This document shows, in pieces, positions 1-12,947 of a stretch of DNA of 64,000 nucleotides; position 1 is the stretch's first letter, and each line of letters starts with the position of its first letter. The position numbers and the translations under genes are program-made. Below the pieces are notes generated by a model, which had not been told where the DNA came from, searched no databases, and worked only from the letters and a program-made list of their open reading frames with translations. Source of the DNA: Mauremys mutica (Eukaryota; Chordata; Testudines; Geoemydidae); the NCBI RefSeq assembly GCF_020497125.1, contig NC_059080.1:68864618-68928617 (forward strand), given 5' to 3'.

Positions 1-2985
1 TAAAATGCCAACAGCAATCTTATGGCATAAGCCAGTTTATTGATCATCATGAGGATAAAAACTGCAGCTGGTTGCAATACAAATTTGCCAAGTGCTCCTT
101 GTTTGGGCTCATCTAAAGTGACAGGTTTCTTCCTGTCTTTCTGCTAATCCTCTTAGCTGGATTTCCCATGTGCTGCACACCACACAAACTGCTGCCAGGT
201 CCTAATGATCTAGGGTATCAGCACATAAGGAAGAGAGCAAACTGTAAACGCACACAGATGGCATCTATCCTGCCAGTGCTAAAACAAGGGAGAGAGATCA
301 ACTCCTGTGTCAGCCTCAGCTTTGTAAATCTGGACTAGCTTCACTAATGTAACTCTAGATTCATAGAGGTGTAAATGAGAGCTGAATTTGACCCAAAATG
401 TTGAGACATGAGCCTTAGTCCCTACCGAGGAACTTGATCCAGCATTTGTTTCTCCACCCAAGTCTTCTAAGCCTCCATTCCAATGGTTTTTTCAATATAA
501 GAGGCCACGGCGACCCACGACATAACTTGACTTCATTGGAGTTACACCAGGGGTTAATTTAGCCCACAGTATCTACCTTATTCCTGAGCCCAAGGCCAAT
601 ATGTGCTGGGCATTAAGCCCAGTGCTTTTTATATTCTGTATCTAGGATGCTACGGAACGCTGCTCTCTCTCTCTCCCTGGCAACTCATCCCCTGAGCTTC
701 AGAAAATACCATTCTGCTACTTTCAGGCTAGACAAAAGGCGCTGTTACTGTAGCCAGGGGCTAGAAGAATGAAAGCAACAGCATCAACGGTGCCTGTAGT
801 TTGCATTAAGTAGAATCCACAGAGTGCTCCCCTCTTTTCCAAAATGCCACCTTCATTTTGCTCTTCTGTCAGACTGACAGGCTCTTTCATCTCCAGAATT
901 GCCTGCTCCCCATTACTGACACCATCTGACTTGAGCAGATGAGAGAATAACCTTTTATTTTAGGCTAAAAATGTTTGGTTGAGTCTCCTGCTAAATGAAG
1001 CCATTGCAGCATTTTTGTATTCAGCAGGGCTGGCCAATTAATTATTTAGGCATCATTTAAAGCGATCTTTTGAGTTAGTTCCAGCGTGGCTTGGCAAGAA
1101 TGGTTCTACAAAGTTAGCAATTACAAAAGCCATCAAAATTAGAAGAGCGTTTAAAAAAGTTCAATGGGTGATTTGCTCAATAGGCAGGGTGCATGAGAGC
1201 AGATGCATATTAATGTGATACAACAGAAAGAAAATATAGTCCTAGTATGTTCCCCTCAGAGATTATACTGCTATTGGCCTTGGTTTGGGAATGAATTTGT
1301 CCTTCATATTAGATTTCTTTTTGGTCTGGTGAAACCGAAATCTGATCTGTGTGTCTTGGAAATGTTTGATAGTGTGTTTGTGAATGTAGTGCTCACAAAG
1401 AGTTCCAAATTGACAGCCCTATATGCTGGAATTGTCTATTTAGCTCCCCCACCCTGACCATTAAACGGCAGATATTTCCTAGACTTAATCTAAAAGGACC
1501 ACCCGTAGAGGTCAAGGGTTATTTCATTCCCCACGCCCAGTCAATCCTGGGCCTCTCTGCTGAGAATGCTAACAAGTTTGTCAGTTGCCCTATGGATAAT
1601 TGCCTACCAAGAATTAGATTGAGAGAACCAAATTCATTTCACATAAGTCACTGGGTCACAGTCCTGCTTCCATCATCAACACTGTGTGCAGGGCAGTGCA
1701 ATCTGAAGACTGACTATAGCCCTCACATAAAATGTACATTTGTTAGGAAATTAATTACGTCTTCACACCTCCTTCAGCCAGTCAGACTGTAGCCTAAATC
1801 CATGCTGTTCTGTAAACCATCATTCACTTTCACACTTCTGGTTGTTCTACTTAAAGTAGTGCCAGGGCTACACCACCTGCAGACTAATGCATTGTAGCTC
1901 ACCAACATCAGTGTTGCAAGAAAGCAGCAATAGAAACAAATGGACACACTCCAAAATTTCAGTGTCATTATTCCTGATTTGAAGCAGTCTAGGCAAGCTT
2001 TGAATCAGGCCCAATATGCCTAGATAGCTTTCTGGGGATTCTTGGTTGCTGATCTATAACACAAATTATGGCATCACATTGAAGAGCATCCAGCACCACT
2101 AGATAAAGACACAATTTATGGACATATAACTTATTAACTGTATTATTGATAAGCATCTCCACAGCAATTAGACCCAATTTAAATCTAAAATTAGGGTTAG
2201 GTTAGAATCATGTCCATTGAGCCAAATTCATTTCTAGTGTGAATGCAAAGAAGCCAATACATTACACCAGGGACAAATTTGGACTTGGCCTAATGTTTTG
2301 AAAACGAAAAGCCTGTAGTATCAGTTGTCCTACTCCTATAGCACTTCTCTATTGTATTGTATTCTTTCCTTATCACTCAGTTTCTCACCTACATTTCTTC
2401 TGCTGACCCTTCTTTAACATTTCTACAGTGCAAGGGTCTAGGGGCCAACCAAACTGGAACTGCATCATTTCAGGCTCTGTATAAACAAAGTATGTGACTG
2501 ACTTCTTCCTCTCTCTTCTGCTTTTTATTCTTGGTTGTAATTCCATAGCACCTCCGGGCATAATACTGTGCATCATTATTCAGCTCTCTATGGAGGCATG
2601 TTTATTCTTACTTGTTTTGCTATAACTAAGATTTTAGAACAAATATTATGTAAAAAAGATAATGGATAAAAGCTTTTCTTCTCTTCAGCCAGCAATGCTA
2701 ACCTAGATACTCTGTTTGTTGACTTCACCCACAAACAGCCTGGGAGACACTACTTGTGTGGGCTCTAGAAGGCCCTAGCAAGCTTGACCAGGTTGCTCAG
2801 GCATAGCCCACCACTAAGTCACTCCTTTCTTCTGCTTCCCCTTTACGTATGGCATCTGGGCCACAGAGTTTTATAAGCTACATCTACTCTCTAGACACAC
2901 CCTGGCAGTCTGTCTCTGGTTGAGAAAACAGGAAAGTCTGTGGAGTTTAGTTCTATCTCTGGGTGATTCTGGCCAATATGCATGG
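1..2985. other. Intergenic DNA, no gene seen
   Basis: No exon-like reading frame or recognisable protein is visible on either strand. Short tracts resemble dispersed turtle repeats of the 'gacttcatTggagttacaccagg' kind (about 310-385, 515-580 and 2215-2290). A short CT run lies near 661-680. This lies 3' of FAM124B, and the remainder looks like unique non-coding sequence. Confidence 0.6.
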
Positions 2986-2989
2986 GGCC

Positions 2990-3310
2990 TTTCCAAGACC
3001 TACGGGGTAGTATATCCCATCCAATCCCAACCCACCTCTCTCTTTTTACCCAACGCCCCTCCCCCCACCCAAGTCTATGCAATGCTTCCCCTTTCTGATT
3101 TGCCACACTATCAACCTCCAACATTCAAGTCCATCCTAAAGACTTATTTGTGATGTTCACAAAAAGGGGTCAAAATAACTAAAGTTATTACTTGCAGCTT
3201 TGCCCCATCTTCTTTGGAAGCTCCTTGGGGAGAGCACTGTCTTCAGTCCATGCCTTGTACAGTGCTGAGCTCACATTTAGCACCTCTGACTAACTCACAC
3301 TGGAAACAAC
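2990..3310 (+). repeat. LINE 3'-end fragment (L3/CR1-group, provisional)
   Basis: The plus strand reads a degenerate LINE C-terminus (residues like FKSILKTYL at about 3123-3151). A 3' tail follows, of the type 'agctccttgggg...gcactgtctt...tgtacagtgctgagc'. The same tail family recurs at 16130-16268, 34597-34695 and 37890-38015. Clade assignment is by memory of the motif only. Confidence 0.45.
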
Positions 3311-4884
3311 TCATGCCTCTGAATTGGAAGAGGCAAAGAGACTATACCATGGGAGCCCAAACTCACCCCTCAGATAACCCCACTGAAGTCAGCGAGATAC
3401 CCAAACTAGCACACTGGAGACAAAGTGGCCCAGTATTTAAGCAAGGTGAAACTTAGTGACCTATGGAATTTAACTTGCAATAGAAAACGAGAGGGTTAAA
3501 TTATTCAGTGCAATACCATTAAATATGAATGTAAGGCATGAGATCTCATATGACTGATTTTATCTTATACTAAGCTGCACAGTATTTAAAGAACCAAAAT
3601 CTAAGGAACCACCCTGGTCCAAGTGTCCTTCAGTTTAATCCTAAAATCCTAGGCAAAAACTCCAGCACTCTGAACAGCTCAGAAAAACTCCTTAATGGCT
3701 TTGAAGCATTATTTCCTGATTCTGGACCCAGTTTTGCAGTGTGAAGAATGTGTGTGAACCCTTAGGCAGGGCTCCATGTAGGGACAGGAGTCCGCCTGTG
3801 TTGTAGCCTTGTTGTTTTGTGGATCCAAGGCTCCAGTAGAGTGCAGGGATCACCTCTGACCATCACATTGTTTTCTCTAACAAGCCATCGCTTTTCCATT
3901 TCTGTACACCGTGTTAAGCACAGAGTTTGGACAGCCGCCTTTATGAACTGAACATTGTGGGATTACTATGGAAATACCTTTTTTATTTTAACGTAAAATT
4001 GCTCGGAGAGTCTAAGGTCCTAATTCTGTTTCCACTGAAGTCAATGAGAATTTTGCCTTTGACTTCAGTGGAAACAGGATTGGGCCATTATCTTGTGTCT
4101 CTCTCTTCAGGACACTTTGAACATCACTTTAAGATACTGTTGCTCATTTTGAAAAGAAATAGCAATTCCCATTTATATGAGACACAGCCTTTAAATGGAA
4201 CCATAGAGCAAAGGCTCCAGGAGCATGGGATACAAACTTTATTTAGGACATTTTGTCCCAAAAGACCCACAAGTATTTCACAAAACTGCAGACAAACAGC
4301 ACTAGTTAAATGCTTCAGGCTGGGGAGTTATGGGCCAACGAACATACAGCATCCTACAGAGAGGAAGGACATTTCAGCTGTGAAAAATGAGCTAAATCTC
4401 TACTCTTCCAAAAAATGGCTGGGCAGAGGCCCTCACTGGGCAGATACAGCCTTGTTTGTTAAGAGATCATATTAGGAAGGCTCACATTCTTGTTCATCGG
4501 TCTTGAAGGACAAAGGATATGAATCTGCTGGGATCTGAACCTGCAGTTCCAAGAAAGCTAGACCAATAAGGCTAGGGAAAAAGGCAGTGATTTGTTAGAG
4601 AAATGGTTATTTACTACTATATCCATTGCATGGGATAGTTCAGAACCATTCTTAGAATACCTGTCACTCCCTCATCTCCATAGCTGTAAATGGTCTCAGT
4701 GGAAAATACCATTGTAAGGATACTTTGCAGTAGATCCAGCCTGATAAATAGCAAGCCTCCACTTTGATAATTGTGGAGTGTCAATTATTCTTTTAAATGC
4801 ATTTAATTTTTTATTTACTTTTATATGTGATTAAACAAGAGCAGGTCTTGAATACAGTGGAAATGAAAATGTTAAAATGGATGT
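3311..4884. other. Intergenic, no gene; contains one palindromic repeat
   Basis: A 182-codon plus-strand frame (3927-4475) runs through here. It crosses the palindromic repeat at 4016-4091, has no recognisable domain and no exon boundary context, so I do not call it a gene. Otherwise nothing is identifiable. Confidence 0.55.
4016..4091. repeat. Palindromic dispersed repeat
   Basis: Two arms of about 25 bases are inverted copies: 'ctaattctgtttccactgaa' on the left and its near-complement ending 'aaacaggattgggcc' on the right. The spacer is short. Related 'cattgacttcagtgg' palindromes occur many times in the window. Confidence 0.6.
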
Positions 4885-5212
4885 TTGGAGTTACAAGGAT
4901 GGATCATGTTTAGAATAAATGAATTAGGGGAAGTGCAAAGGTGGTACCAATTATAGAAAAGCTGAGGGAATACAGGCATAGATGGTTTGGGCGTATGAAA
5001 AGAAGATCAGAAGAATATATAGGAAACTGGGTGTTAAACTTAGAAGTGGAGGGTCTGAGAAGGGTTGGAAGACCCAAAAGTAGAAAGGTGGATATCATAC
5101 AAAAGGATTGTATTAGCTGCAGAGTTTCTGAGGAACCACTTCAAGATAAATTGGAATAGAAGACATGAAGCACTGACCCCATATAGATGGGAATAGGACG
5201 ACTACATTTATA
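4885..5212 (+). mobile_element. RTE-clade LINE remnant, C-terminal part
   Basis: The plus-strand frame at 4941-5159 reads like the C-terminal tail of RTE/BovB-type reverse transcriptases. It has a RHRWFGRMKR block, then NWVLNLEVEG, a basic GRPKSRK stretch and VDIIQKDC. After the frame stops, the DNA still reads like the usual family ending near 5170-5210. Only the last part of the ORF survives (5'-truncated), with substitutions and no intact reverse transcriptase. It is a dead fossil copy. Confidence 0.65.
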
Positions 5213-5821
5213 TGTGATTAGATTCAGTCACTCAGATTTTGACACTGGAATTTTCCTTTTACATGTGTGTTGCTGAAATTGTGAATACTTTCTTCTGGGG
5301 GAAAATATTGGCCCCAATTCTGTATGATTCTATTCCTGCATTTGGGATAGGAACAGGGTGGTGCGGGCCTTGGAAGTGGCTTTTAGATACCTCTGCATTC
5401 ATATTTTGGGGGAACTAAGAGCCTACCCAGCCCCTGCTGTCAGTTAGAGCAGCCTCTGGACTGCTCTAAATTACACCTGCTTTTCATGAACCTGGTAAGC
5501 AGAGAACAACTGTGAGCTCTGGACATACTACCAATGTGCCCTCCATGTAGTGAGTGGGAACTGGGCCACTGGATACATTTACTTTCTGCACATGTTTCAA
5601 GGCCTACCTTGGCTCCCAGGTACTAGTGGAAATTGAAGTTGTTCTATCCATTGCTTAGAGCATTCAAGGGTGAAGGTGTTTAGCTATTTAGCAGCCTGTA
5701 TTGGAATAAGCAGTTTATTATTTGTTGTTTCAAATGGCGATACAAGACTATGACTGACTTGTGAGGAGCGTGTTGTAGGGGACACCTGTTATCAGAATAA
5801 CATCTCTTATAAATACCAATA
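5213..5821. other. Intergenic, nothing identified
   Basis: No exon, repeat tail or RNA gene is recognisable in these bases. Confidence 0.5.
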
Positions 5822-6046
5822 CATTAAGTTATACCACCACCAAGCTCTTATCTAGCACTTTTCATCAGTGTAACTCAAAGCACTTTACAAAGAAGGTCAG
5901 TATCGTTGTCCCCATTTTATGGAGGGGGAAACTGAGGCATGGCAACTGAACGTGACTTTACCCAAGGTCACCCTGCAGACCAGTGGCAGAGCTGGGAATA
6001 GAACCCAGGGTTCCTGAGTCCTAATCCAGTGCTCTATCGACTAGGA
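5822..6046 (-). repeat. MIR/CORE-SINE copy
   Basis: The plus strand carries the reverse complement of the MIR pattern: 'cccattttat', 'aaactgaggca', 'cccaaggtcac', 'ggcagagctgggaatagaa', then 'cctgagtcctaatccagtgctctat'. The copy is nearly full length, including the 'agcacttt...caaagcactttacaaag' 3' region. Confidence 0.75.
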
Positions 6047-6049
6047 AAA

Positions 6050-8530
6050 ACTGCTCTGAAGAGAAATCAGAGTATAACTGCTAACCCTCAGCGTCAAGGA
6101 CCTAGGTGATCTTGGGCCTGTGTAGATCTCATTATTCACTCCCTATACTCCTGAGTTCTCTCCTTGCTGCTCTTACCTGTCTAGTCATTTAAATCTCACT
6201 CACCAGCATAGGGTCGCCTCCTCCCTTTGTTAAGGTTGAACCATCATTCATTCTTTTCTATTTGCTAGAGACATTGGCTTTTTTGTCCATAAGGCACCCT
6301 CTGCCCCTCCCTCCCCCTAAGGCTTGATTCTCCTAGGGCAAATTAGGACTAGCTCCACTCAAATCAGGGTCTGTTTTCACTGGAGCTGGAAAGTGATCAA
6401 GCTAGTGTGTTCAAAATAGAAGTGCAAGCATAGCAATGCAAGTGAAAGCACAGCAATGCAAGTGACAGAAGAAGTTAGTTGCCCCAAGTGTAAGCCCATT
6501 CCAGACTCTAGACACATACTTGGGTGGCTACCCCTGCCGGCACTCATGCCATCACAGCTACACTTCTATATTTAGGGCACTAGCCATTAAATCCCTTCTT
6601 AAAACCTCTTATTCCAGGAATCCATCCACTACCTGATTCTCCTCTCCAGTAATTCACCACCACCAATCCTTGCCTGAACTGTTGTCCCTTGTCGTGTATT
6701 GGTTTGGCTTCTTCATATTAGCATGTCTCCAGTGGTGGCAAATCACCTTGCTCTGGGTTTGTGAAGTGCTGGGTAAATTTATACCATTCAGTGTTGTTAT
6801 TAATAATCAGCTTATGTGCAGTAAAATGTCACGTTATGTTTTATTGAAAACAAAACTACTACAGACTGTAGGAGGAAATATCTTTTAAAAAAGTAAGTTT
6901 CTTGTGGTATCAGTAATCTCTGGCAAAGGACGTTCTAACTCAGATCTATAACTCTGCATGTCAAGCCACACAGTATGGTTTCCTGCACAGGACACAGGCA
7001 AATAAGAATATGTTTTCAGGACAGCCTGGCACGGTATGACAATATGTGGCACATGAAAATAATGTTAGGAACATGTGTCATTCTACACATCAGAACACAT
7101 TCTCCCAGCACACACACAGTTGCTGCTGGAGAACAACAGCCTGAGTAGCTCTCGCTCATTTGATTCCATCTTGGCAGTATTAGGGCCTGATCCTGAAAAA
7201 TCACAGGCCCTGTTAATTTGAATGGCCACTCAGGGTGCTCAGCACTGCTCAGAATCAGGCATTTAATCCTATAAAGAAAGAACTTCTACTGAAACAACGC
7301 AAAGGCATCTAATATATGAGCTGACCCATCTTATTTTGTGTCACTAAAATACACAGATAGGATTTGGAGACAGCAGGAGCAGAGCAGATATGCCGAGTGA
7401 GAGGATGCTGTGCTATCACACAGTTATTTTTCAGAGAAGACCCACACTTCAAAGTCTAAGCAGGAGCCTTTTGCAGATTTATTCAAGAGAAAGTAGATGG
7501 AATGAAAGTGGGAGTTAGCCTGCCCCAAGCCAAAACGCCAACAAACCACAGCGCCCCCCTGGCTAATTAGGCTAGGCTGTTCACAAAGAGGAAATGAACC
7601 CTTTTGGACCTGCATGGGTAATCAAGGTCACACACTGAAGCATAGGGTGTGTTTACCCTCCTTATTTTAGCTGGCATAGACTCAAATGTTGTTAATGATC
7701 ATAAAAATTTCCAGCCCTTTCTAACAGGCAAGCTGCAGTGGCCATCTCAATGCCCTTGTGAGGTAGCAGCAGGAGTGTTATATGCCTGGCCCTGGCACTC
7801 GACAGTAAGCAGGACCTTAATTCTGCTGCAGGATTCTTGGGTCCTCAGGCACTCTGGTATAATGTATACTCCGTGCAAAGCTTAAAACAGATTGCCTGAG
7901 TTCACAAGTCTCAGGTGGGCCAGTCATTGGCTAGGGATGGTGATGTGGCTAAATCTGAAATGAATGGGGCGCAGCACTGGTCATCCCCTCCCTAGTCCGC
8001 TCCTCCTCAGAGCAGGCAAGAGCATGACAAACGTAAACCTAGCCAAGCCCTACTCCTCTGTTATGAAACATTCCATCAGCCAGGACAGAGCAGACACTTT
8101 CACGAGGGCACAGAGTAAAGTAGCATCTCCTTGTCATGACTCCAAATTTACCCTCTTTTGGCAGTGAGAGTCCATGTGTCCCTCATATTCTGGACAAGAG
8201 TAAAATAGGCAGATCAGATTTTTGCCATGCTCTTCGTAATTGTTGACCCTTCAGTCCAGCACCCTCTAACTCTCCTCCTTTCTGGCCTAGGTAATGGTTC
8301 TCCACTAGGAAAACTTTAAATAAATCCAATCTTGATAAACATTTGTTTCTTTTAAATGAATGGTTCATTTGTCCTTCGGTGAGCACTCTTTACTGAATTT
8401 TTAGCTTTTACCATTCTGGTAGCTCTCTCAGCTCCAATGGTTTCTGTTTGTCTCCTGCCATTTAAAATTCAATTGGGATTTTCACCATGTTGATAATTGC
8501 ACAGAGGTCTAACAAAGATCATGCATATTG
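6050..8530. other. Intergenic 3' of FAM124B, no gene
   Basis: No conserved-looking coding exon is visible. One palindromic repeat lies at 7186-7264. Direct 'agcaatgcaagtga' duplications occur around 6424-6470. The remainder is unassigned. Confidence 0.5.
7186..7264. repeat. Palindromic 'gggcctgatcctg' repeat
   Basis: It begins 'agggcctgatcctga' and ends 'gctcagaatcaggc', an imperfect inverted repeat. Related sequences appear at 24688-24775 and 29383-29450, consistent with a short palindromic MITE family of turtles. Confidence 0.5.
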
Positions 8531-8538
8531 TTTCTAAC

Positions 8539-9412
8539 TTTATTCCATGGAGCATTGAGAGGGCAGGGGTCATGTGCTTCATGAGGAGAAAACAGAGTTC
8601 AAACGATTGATTTTAAATAGTTTTCTTCAAAAATGTGAAAAGTAGCATTATGGGGGTGTATCAGGGTGTGATTTGGTCTCATTTAAATGCATATGAATGA
8701 TCACGTTCACACTTTTCAAGTCTGGATGATGGCAGAGGGAGAAATGAGAGGGCACCTAGAAGGAGAAAGACATTGCAAGCCTGCTCACACGTTGTGACCA
8801 TTCCACCACCAAAGGTAAATATACACTTATGGCAGCATGTAGGGTACAGACGCTGCACGTCCAGCTAGCACAGGTATAAATAGCAGAGTAGATGGTGAGG
8901 CACTGATTTAGATGAGTAGAGTTCCCTACCCACCTGAACTCCATGTACCCTACACAACTTTCTACACACTCACGTAGTGCCTCCCATGTTCACATTGCTA
9001 TTTTTAGCATCCCACTGCCAAAGCCCTCTAATGCAACTACACAAGACAGAATGTGTCACAGGCTACTGGTTAACATTTACAAACAGTAATAGGACTCACA
9101 TGGCTTATTCCCATTCAATGCACAATTACGCTGTTGGGTGTTCTGTATTTAAAAGAATCAAACTCACTGTGTAACTGCACATTATTATTTTTTGTGGTTT
9201 TGCCCTCCATCCATTAGCATTTTTGTACATAAAGTGACTCTATTGCAATAAAACCCCATTGAAGTCTTTTTTCATAACAGAACAGGTAGCCTAGGCATCT
9301 TGGTGTCTGTATAAACACAGAGTTAAACAGCATGCAGATTGCTTTCTCTCTGTTTCCAGAATAAAGCATTTATCTATCAGTTTTAAAGTCAGTCAGGCAC
9401 ATTTGTTTCAAG
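8539..9412 (-). other. FAM124B: Probable FAM124B 3' UTR with candidate poly(A) signal
   Basis: This segment follows the FAM124B stop codon on the minus strand. The minus strand reads AATAAA at 8544-8539, which would give a 3' UTR of roughly 0.9 kb. The polyadenylation site is inferred from the hexamer alone, and other sites further left are possible. Confidence 0.35.
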
Positions 9413-10057
9413 TCAAATAAAGAATTCCTCCTCCTCTTCATTTCCATTTCCATGGTTTGCTCTTGATATTCTTAAGTGAAAGTTTGAAGCTGTCTGCCCT
9501 GCTCCTTTATTTCTTTTGACAGCAGATAATGACAGATGGATACTATCCTCAGAAGGCAAGTTGATTCTGGAGCCAGCAGCAGCTAATGAATAGTTTGGTG
9601 CTTGTAGCTGAGGAAGGCTGTCCTGCAAGTCCCTTGAAAACCTGCTAAGTGGAGATGGGTTGCATTCAGAATTTACTACCGTGAATCCTGTGTCAACATT
9701 GGTCTCTGCTTCTTGCCTTTGAAAATGGATTTCTTGGCTGGAGATGTTCAGTTTAGTTCCTGCACTTGCATTGAAAGAGGTGGTATCAGACTGTGAAGTA
9801 GCTGCTGGGCTGCTGGCCTGGGATGAAGAACAGGAGTTACTCTGTGGGGTGCTGCTAACGCTCCCAGAAATAATTCTGTGTTCTGATTTGATTTTACACT
9901 TCATCATTCTGATCTTCCGGCTTTTCTGCTCTGCATTAACCCACTTTGTGGGAAAGGGGGCTAGTGTGGAATTCTGTAGGATCTTTTCTTCACCTGCATT
10001 ATTGTGCTGATTGGAAAGCCCGTCATTTTTTTCATTGTGTTTTGAGTTGCCTTGAAC
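9413..10057 (-). CDS. FAM124B: FAM124B, last coding exon
   Basis: This exon encodes residues 245-458 of the predicted FAM124B protein and ends in TGA at 9415-9413. On the minus strand a pyrimidine-rich tract ends in AACAG just before 10057 and the exon opens GTTCAAGGC (VQG). That joins in phase 0 to the ILLQ end of the upstream exon, and the human protein is likewise ILLQ-VQ at this junction. The product is a low-complexity, serine-rich C-terminal tail (SNSCSSSQASSPAATSQS). It carries the ETNVDTGFTVVN motif I associate with FAM124B, and ends in an acidic run EEEEEFFI. The combined length of 458 residues is close to the human protein (about 455). Family knowledge: FAM124 proteins have an N-terminal glyoxalase-like domain and a variable disordered tail. 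No frameshift or stop is visible, so the gene looks functional. Confidence 0.9.
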   Translation of the reverse strand, partial: VQGNSKHNEKNDGLSNQHNNAGEEKILQNSTLAPFPTKWVNAEQKSRKIRMMKCKIKSEHRIISGSVSSTPQSNSCSSSQASSPAATSQSDTTSFNASAGTKLNISSQEIHFQRQEAETNVDTGFTVVNSECNPSPLSRFSRDLQDSLPQLQAPNYSLAAAGSRINLPSEDSIHLSLSAVKRNKGAGQTASNFHLRISRANHGNGNEEEEEFFI

Positions 10058-11955
10058 CTGTTAAAGAAAGATTGATGAGAACACTATTAAATCATTGCTT
10101 GAACAGCAATGAAGTGACTACTGTGTCCTCAACGGCAGCTATCATGCTGAAATCATCTACAGCTTAATGATTACGGGTTCCATTATTATCTTCTACAACT
10201 CGGATGTGGAAACCCATGCTAAAGAATTTATGAATGAGCTGATTCATTCATTTCAACGTACCATTGCATTTATAAATTTTCATTTTACTTTGAAACTAAT
10301 CACAAATTTCACTCCTTTGATAAAGAAAAACAAAACAAAAAAAGATTCAGTGATACCATTAGAGTCAAATTCTAATCTTATTTTAAGACACACATGCACT
10401 GAATTTTATGGTCTCATGCAAATGTTAAATTAGTTTGCTGATTTAGTTCTAAGAGACTCCAAAAATCCAGTCTGATTTGTGTTAAAATAACTAGCACTTT
10501 TCATATGAGTTTTAAGATTAAAATCTGTTGGAAAAAGTAATACTTCAGAACACAAAGTATCCAGTAAGTTCTTGGAGTGTGTTGGGGACAACTTCTTGTT
10601 TCAGAAGGTAGAAATAGTAACCATGGGGGCAGCCACTTTAGGCTTGGTTCTGATTAACAGGGAGGAATTGGTTGTGAATCTGAAGGTTGAAGGCAACTTG
10701 GATGAAAGTGATCATGAAATGACAGATTTCGTGATTCTAAAGAAAGGAAGGAGTGAAAGCAGCAGAATAAGTACAATGGACTTAAAAAAACCCCAGACTT
10801 TAACAATCTTAGAGAATTGATAGGTAGGGTCCCAGGGGAAGAACAGAAGGGAAAAAAATTGTTCAGGAGAAGTGACAGTTTCTCAAAGAGACAGTATTAA
10901 AGGCACAACAGCAAACTATACTGACAAAGAAAAAATAGCAAGAATAGTAGAGGCCAATTTGGCTCCATTAGGAGCTCATTAATGATGTGAAAATCAAAAG
11001 GGAATCCTACAAAAAGTGGAAATATGGACACATTGCTAAGGATGAGTTCAAAAGACTAGCACAAGCATGTAGGGAGAAATCAGAAAGCTAAGGCACAAAA
11101 ACTGACACCTAGCAAGGGACATGAAAGGAAATAAGAAGAGGTTCTATAAATACATTAGGAATAAGAGAAAGAAGAAAGAAAGGCTAGGTCAACTACTTAG
11201 CGGGGAAGGAGAGCTACTAATGGATGATATCATGAAGGCAGAGGTGTTTGATGCCTATTTTGCTTCAGTCTTCTCTAAAAATGAAACTTGCAACCATGTG
11301 CTTAACACAATTAATATTAACAAGGGGGAAGGAACACAAGCCAGAATATGGGAAGAACAAGCTAAAGAATATTTAGATAGGTTAGATGTATTCTAGTTGA
11401 CAGGCCCTGATTAAATTCATTCTATGCTTCTTAAGGAATTAGCTGAAGCAGTCTTGGACTCAGTAGTGACTATCTTCAAGAGCTCATGGATGATGGGCGA
11501 GGTCCCAGAGGACTGGAGAAGGGCAAACATAGTACCTATCTTTTAAAGAGGGAACAAAGAGAACCTAGAGAATTATAAACCAGTCAGCCTACCTTCTATA
11601 CATGGAAAGATGCTGGAACAATTTTTTAAACAATCAATTTGTAAGCACCAACAGAATAATAGTGTGATAAGTAATAGCCAACATGGATTTTTCAAGAACA
11701 AATCACGCCAAGCCAACCTAATTTCCTTCTTTGACAGGGTTACTGGACTACTGGAGCAAGGAAGAGCTGTAGATGTGATATAATAAGGCTTTTGATACAA
11801 TCCCACATAATATTCTCATAAGCAAACTAAGGAAATGTAGCCTAGATTAAATTACTATAAGATGGGTGCACAACTAGTTAAAAAACCACACTCAGGGTAC
11901 TTATCAGCGGTTTGCTAATATGACAATCCAACTGTGGGATAACAAATCCAGACTA

Positions 11956-12325
11956 ACTTTTCTGTGAAGACCTCCATAAGCCCCCAAAATGATGCCTTAA
12001 ATCCTGAAATCCTTTCTGGTTAATGGCCAAAGCTCTCAAAACTTTGGAACCATCACCAAACAAAAACAACTGGCAGATGCTGTGGGAAAATAGCAAGGTC
12101 AAGAATCAAGATTTCATTATGGATCGTACAGACCAGCTACCTGGATTTGCCAGGCCATGTAAGAGAAGAATCACAGTGAAATGCCTCAGAACCTCACACA
12201 GGCATCACAATTTCCTACTACACAAATGGATAGCAGGATATGCAAATGTGGAAAAGATGCCCAAACCATGGACTGTAAGACAGTAAATATCATAATTGCT
12301 ATGTAAATCCACGGTGCACCCACAG
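11956..12325 (+). mobile_element. Unassigned insertion with retroelement-like fragment
   Basis: This segment lies inside the CR1 but does not read as CR1. One plus-strand frame contains ICKCGKDAQTMDCKT (about 12237-12281). It resembles the cysteine-rich 'CxCG..QTM.H' C-terminal segment of some non-LTR retroelement polyproteins. The clade is unknown to me and the borders are approximate. Confidence 0.35.
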
Positions 12326-12329
12326 GTCT

Positions 12330-12947
12330 GGTCTCCCCCACCCCCCATCTCAAAAAGGTTATAACGGAACTGGAAAAGGTTCAGAGAAGAGTGACAGAGG
12401 TGATAAAGGGTATGGAATGGCTTCCATGAGAGGAGAGACTAAAATGATTAAGGCTGCTCAGCTTAAAAAAAAATTGACAAGGGGGGATAAGATAGAGGTC
12501 TAAAAATCATGAATGATGTGGGAAAAGTGACTAAAGAAGTGTTATCTTTTCCCACAATGTAAAAAAAATTAATAGGCAACAGATTTAATACAAAGAAGAG
12601 GAAGTAACTTTTTCACACAACACACAATAAACCTGTGGAATCCATTGCCAGGGGACATTGTGATGGCCATAAATATAACTGGGTTCAACAAATAACTGGA
12701 TAAGTTCATGGATGACAGGACCATCAATGGCTTCTAGCCAAGATGGTCAGGGATGCAAGCCCACTCTTGGGACAGTCCTAAACCACTGACTGCCAGAAGA
12801 CAGGAGGAGAAAGCAGGGGTAGATTTCTCCAACTGCCCTGTTCTGTACACTCCCTCTGAAGCTCTGGCACTAGCCATTGTTAGAGACAGGATACTGGGCT
12901 AGACCAACCAGTGGTCTGACCCAGTATGGCATCTTCTTACGTTCTTA
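12330..12947 (+). mobile_element. Second CR1 3' fragment, different subfamily
   Basis: It reads as a truncated CR1 C-terminus ('gaaaaggttcagagaagagtg' region) followed by a distinct 3' tail: 'ctgccagaagacagga...gatactgggctagacc...ggtctgacccagtatgg...ttacgttctta'. A related tail occurs at 40590-40707. It sits within the larger CR1 at 10565-13735, so it inserted later or replaced part of it. Confidence 0.75.

Noticed and set aside
3927..4475. 182-codon plus-strand frame
   Set aside because: Runs through a palindromic repeat, has no recognisable domain and no splice context.
9744..10167. Plus-strand frames opposite the FAM124B last exon
   Set aside because: Antisense shadows of a confirmed coding exon.
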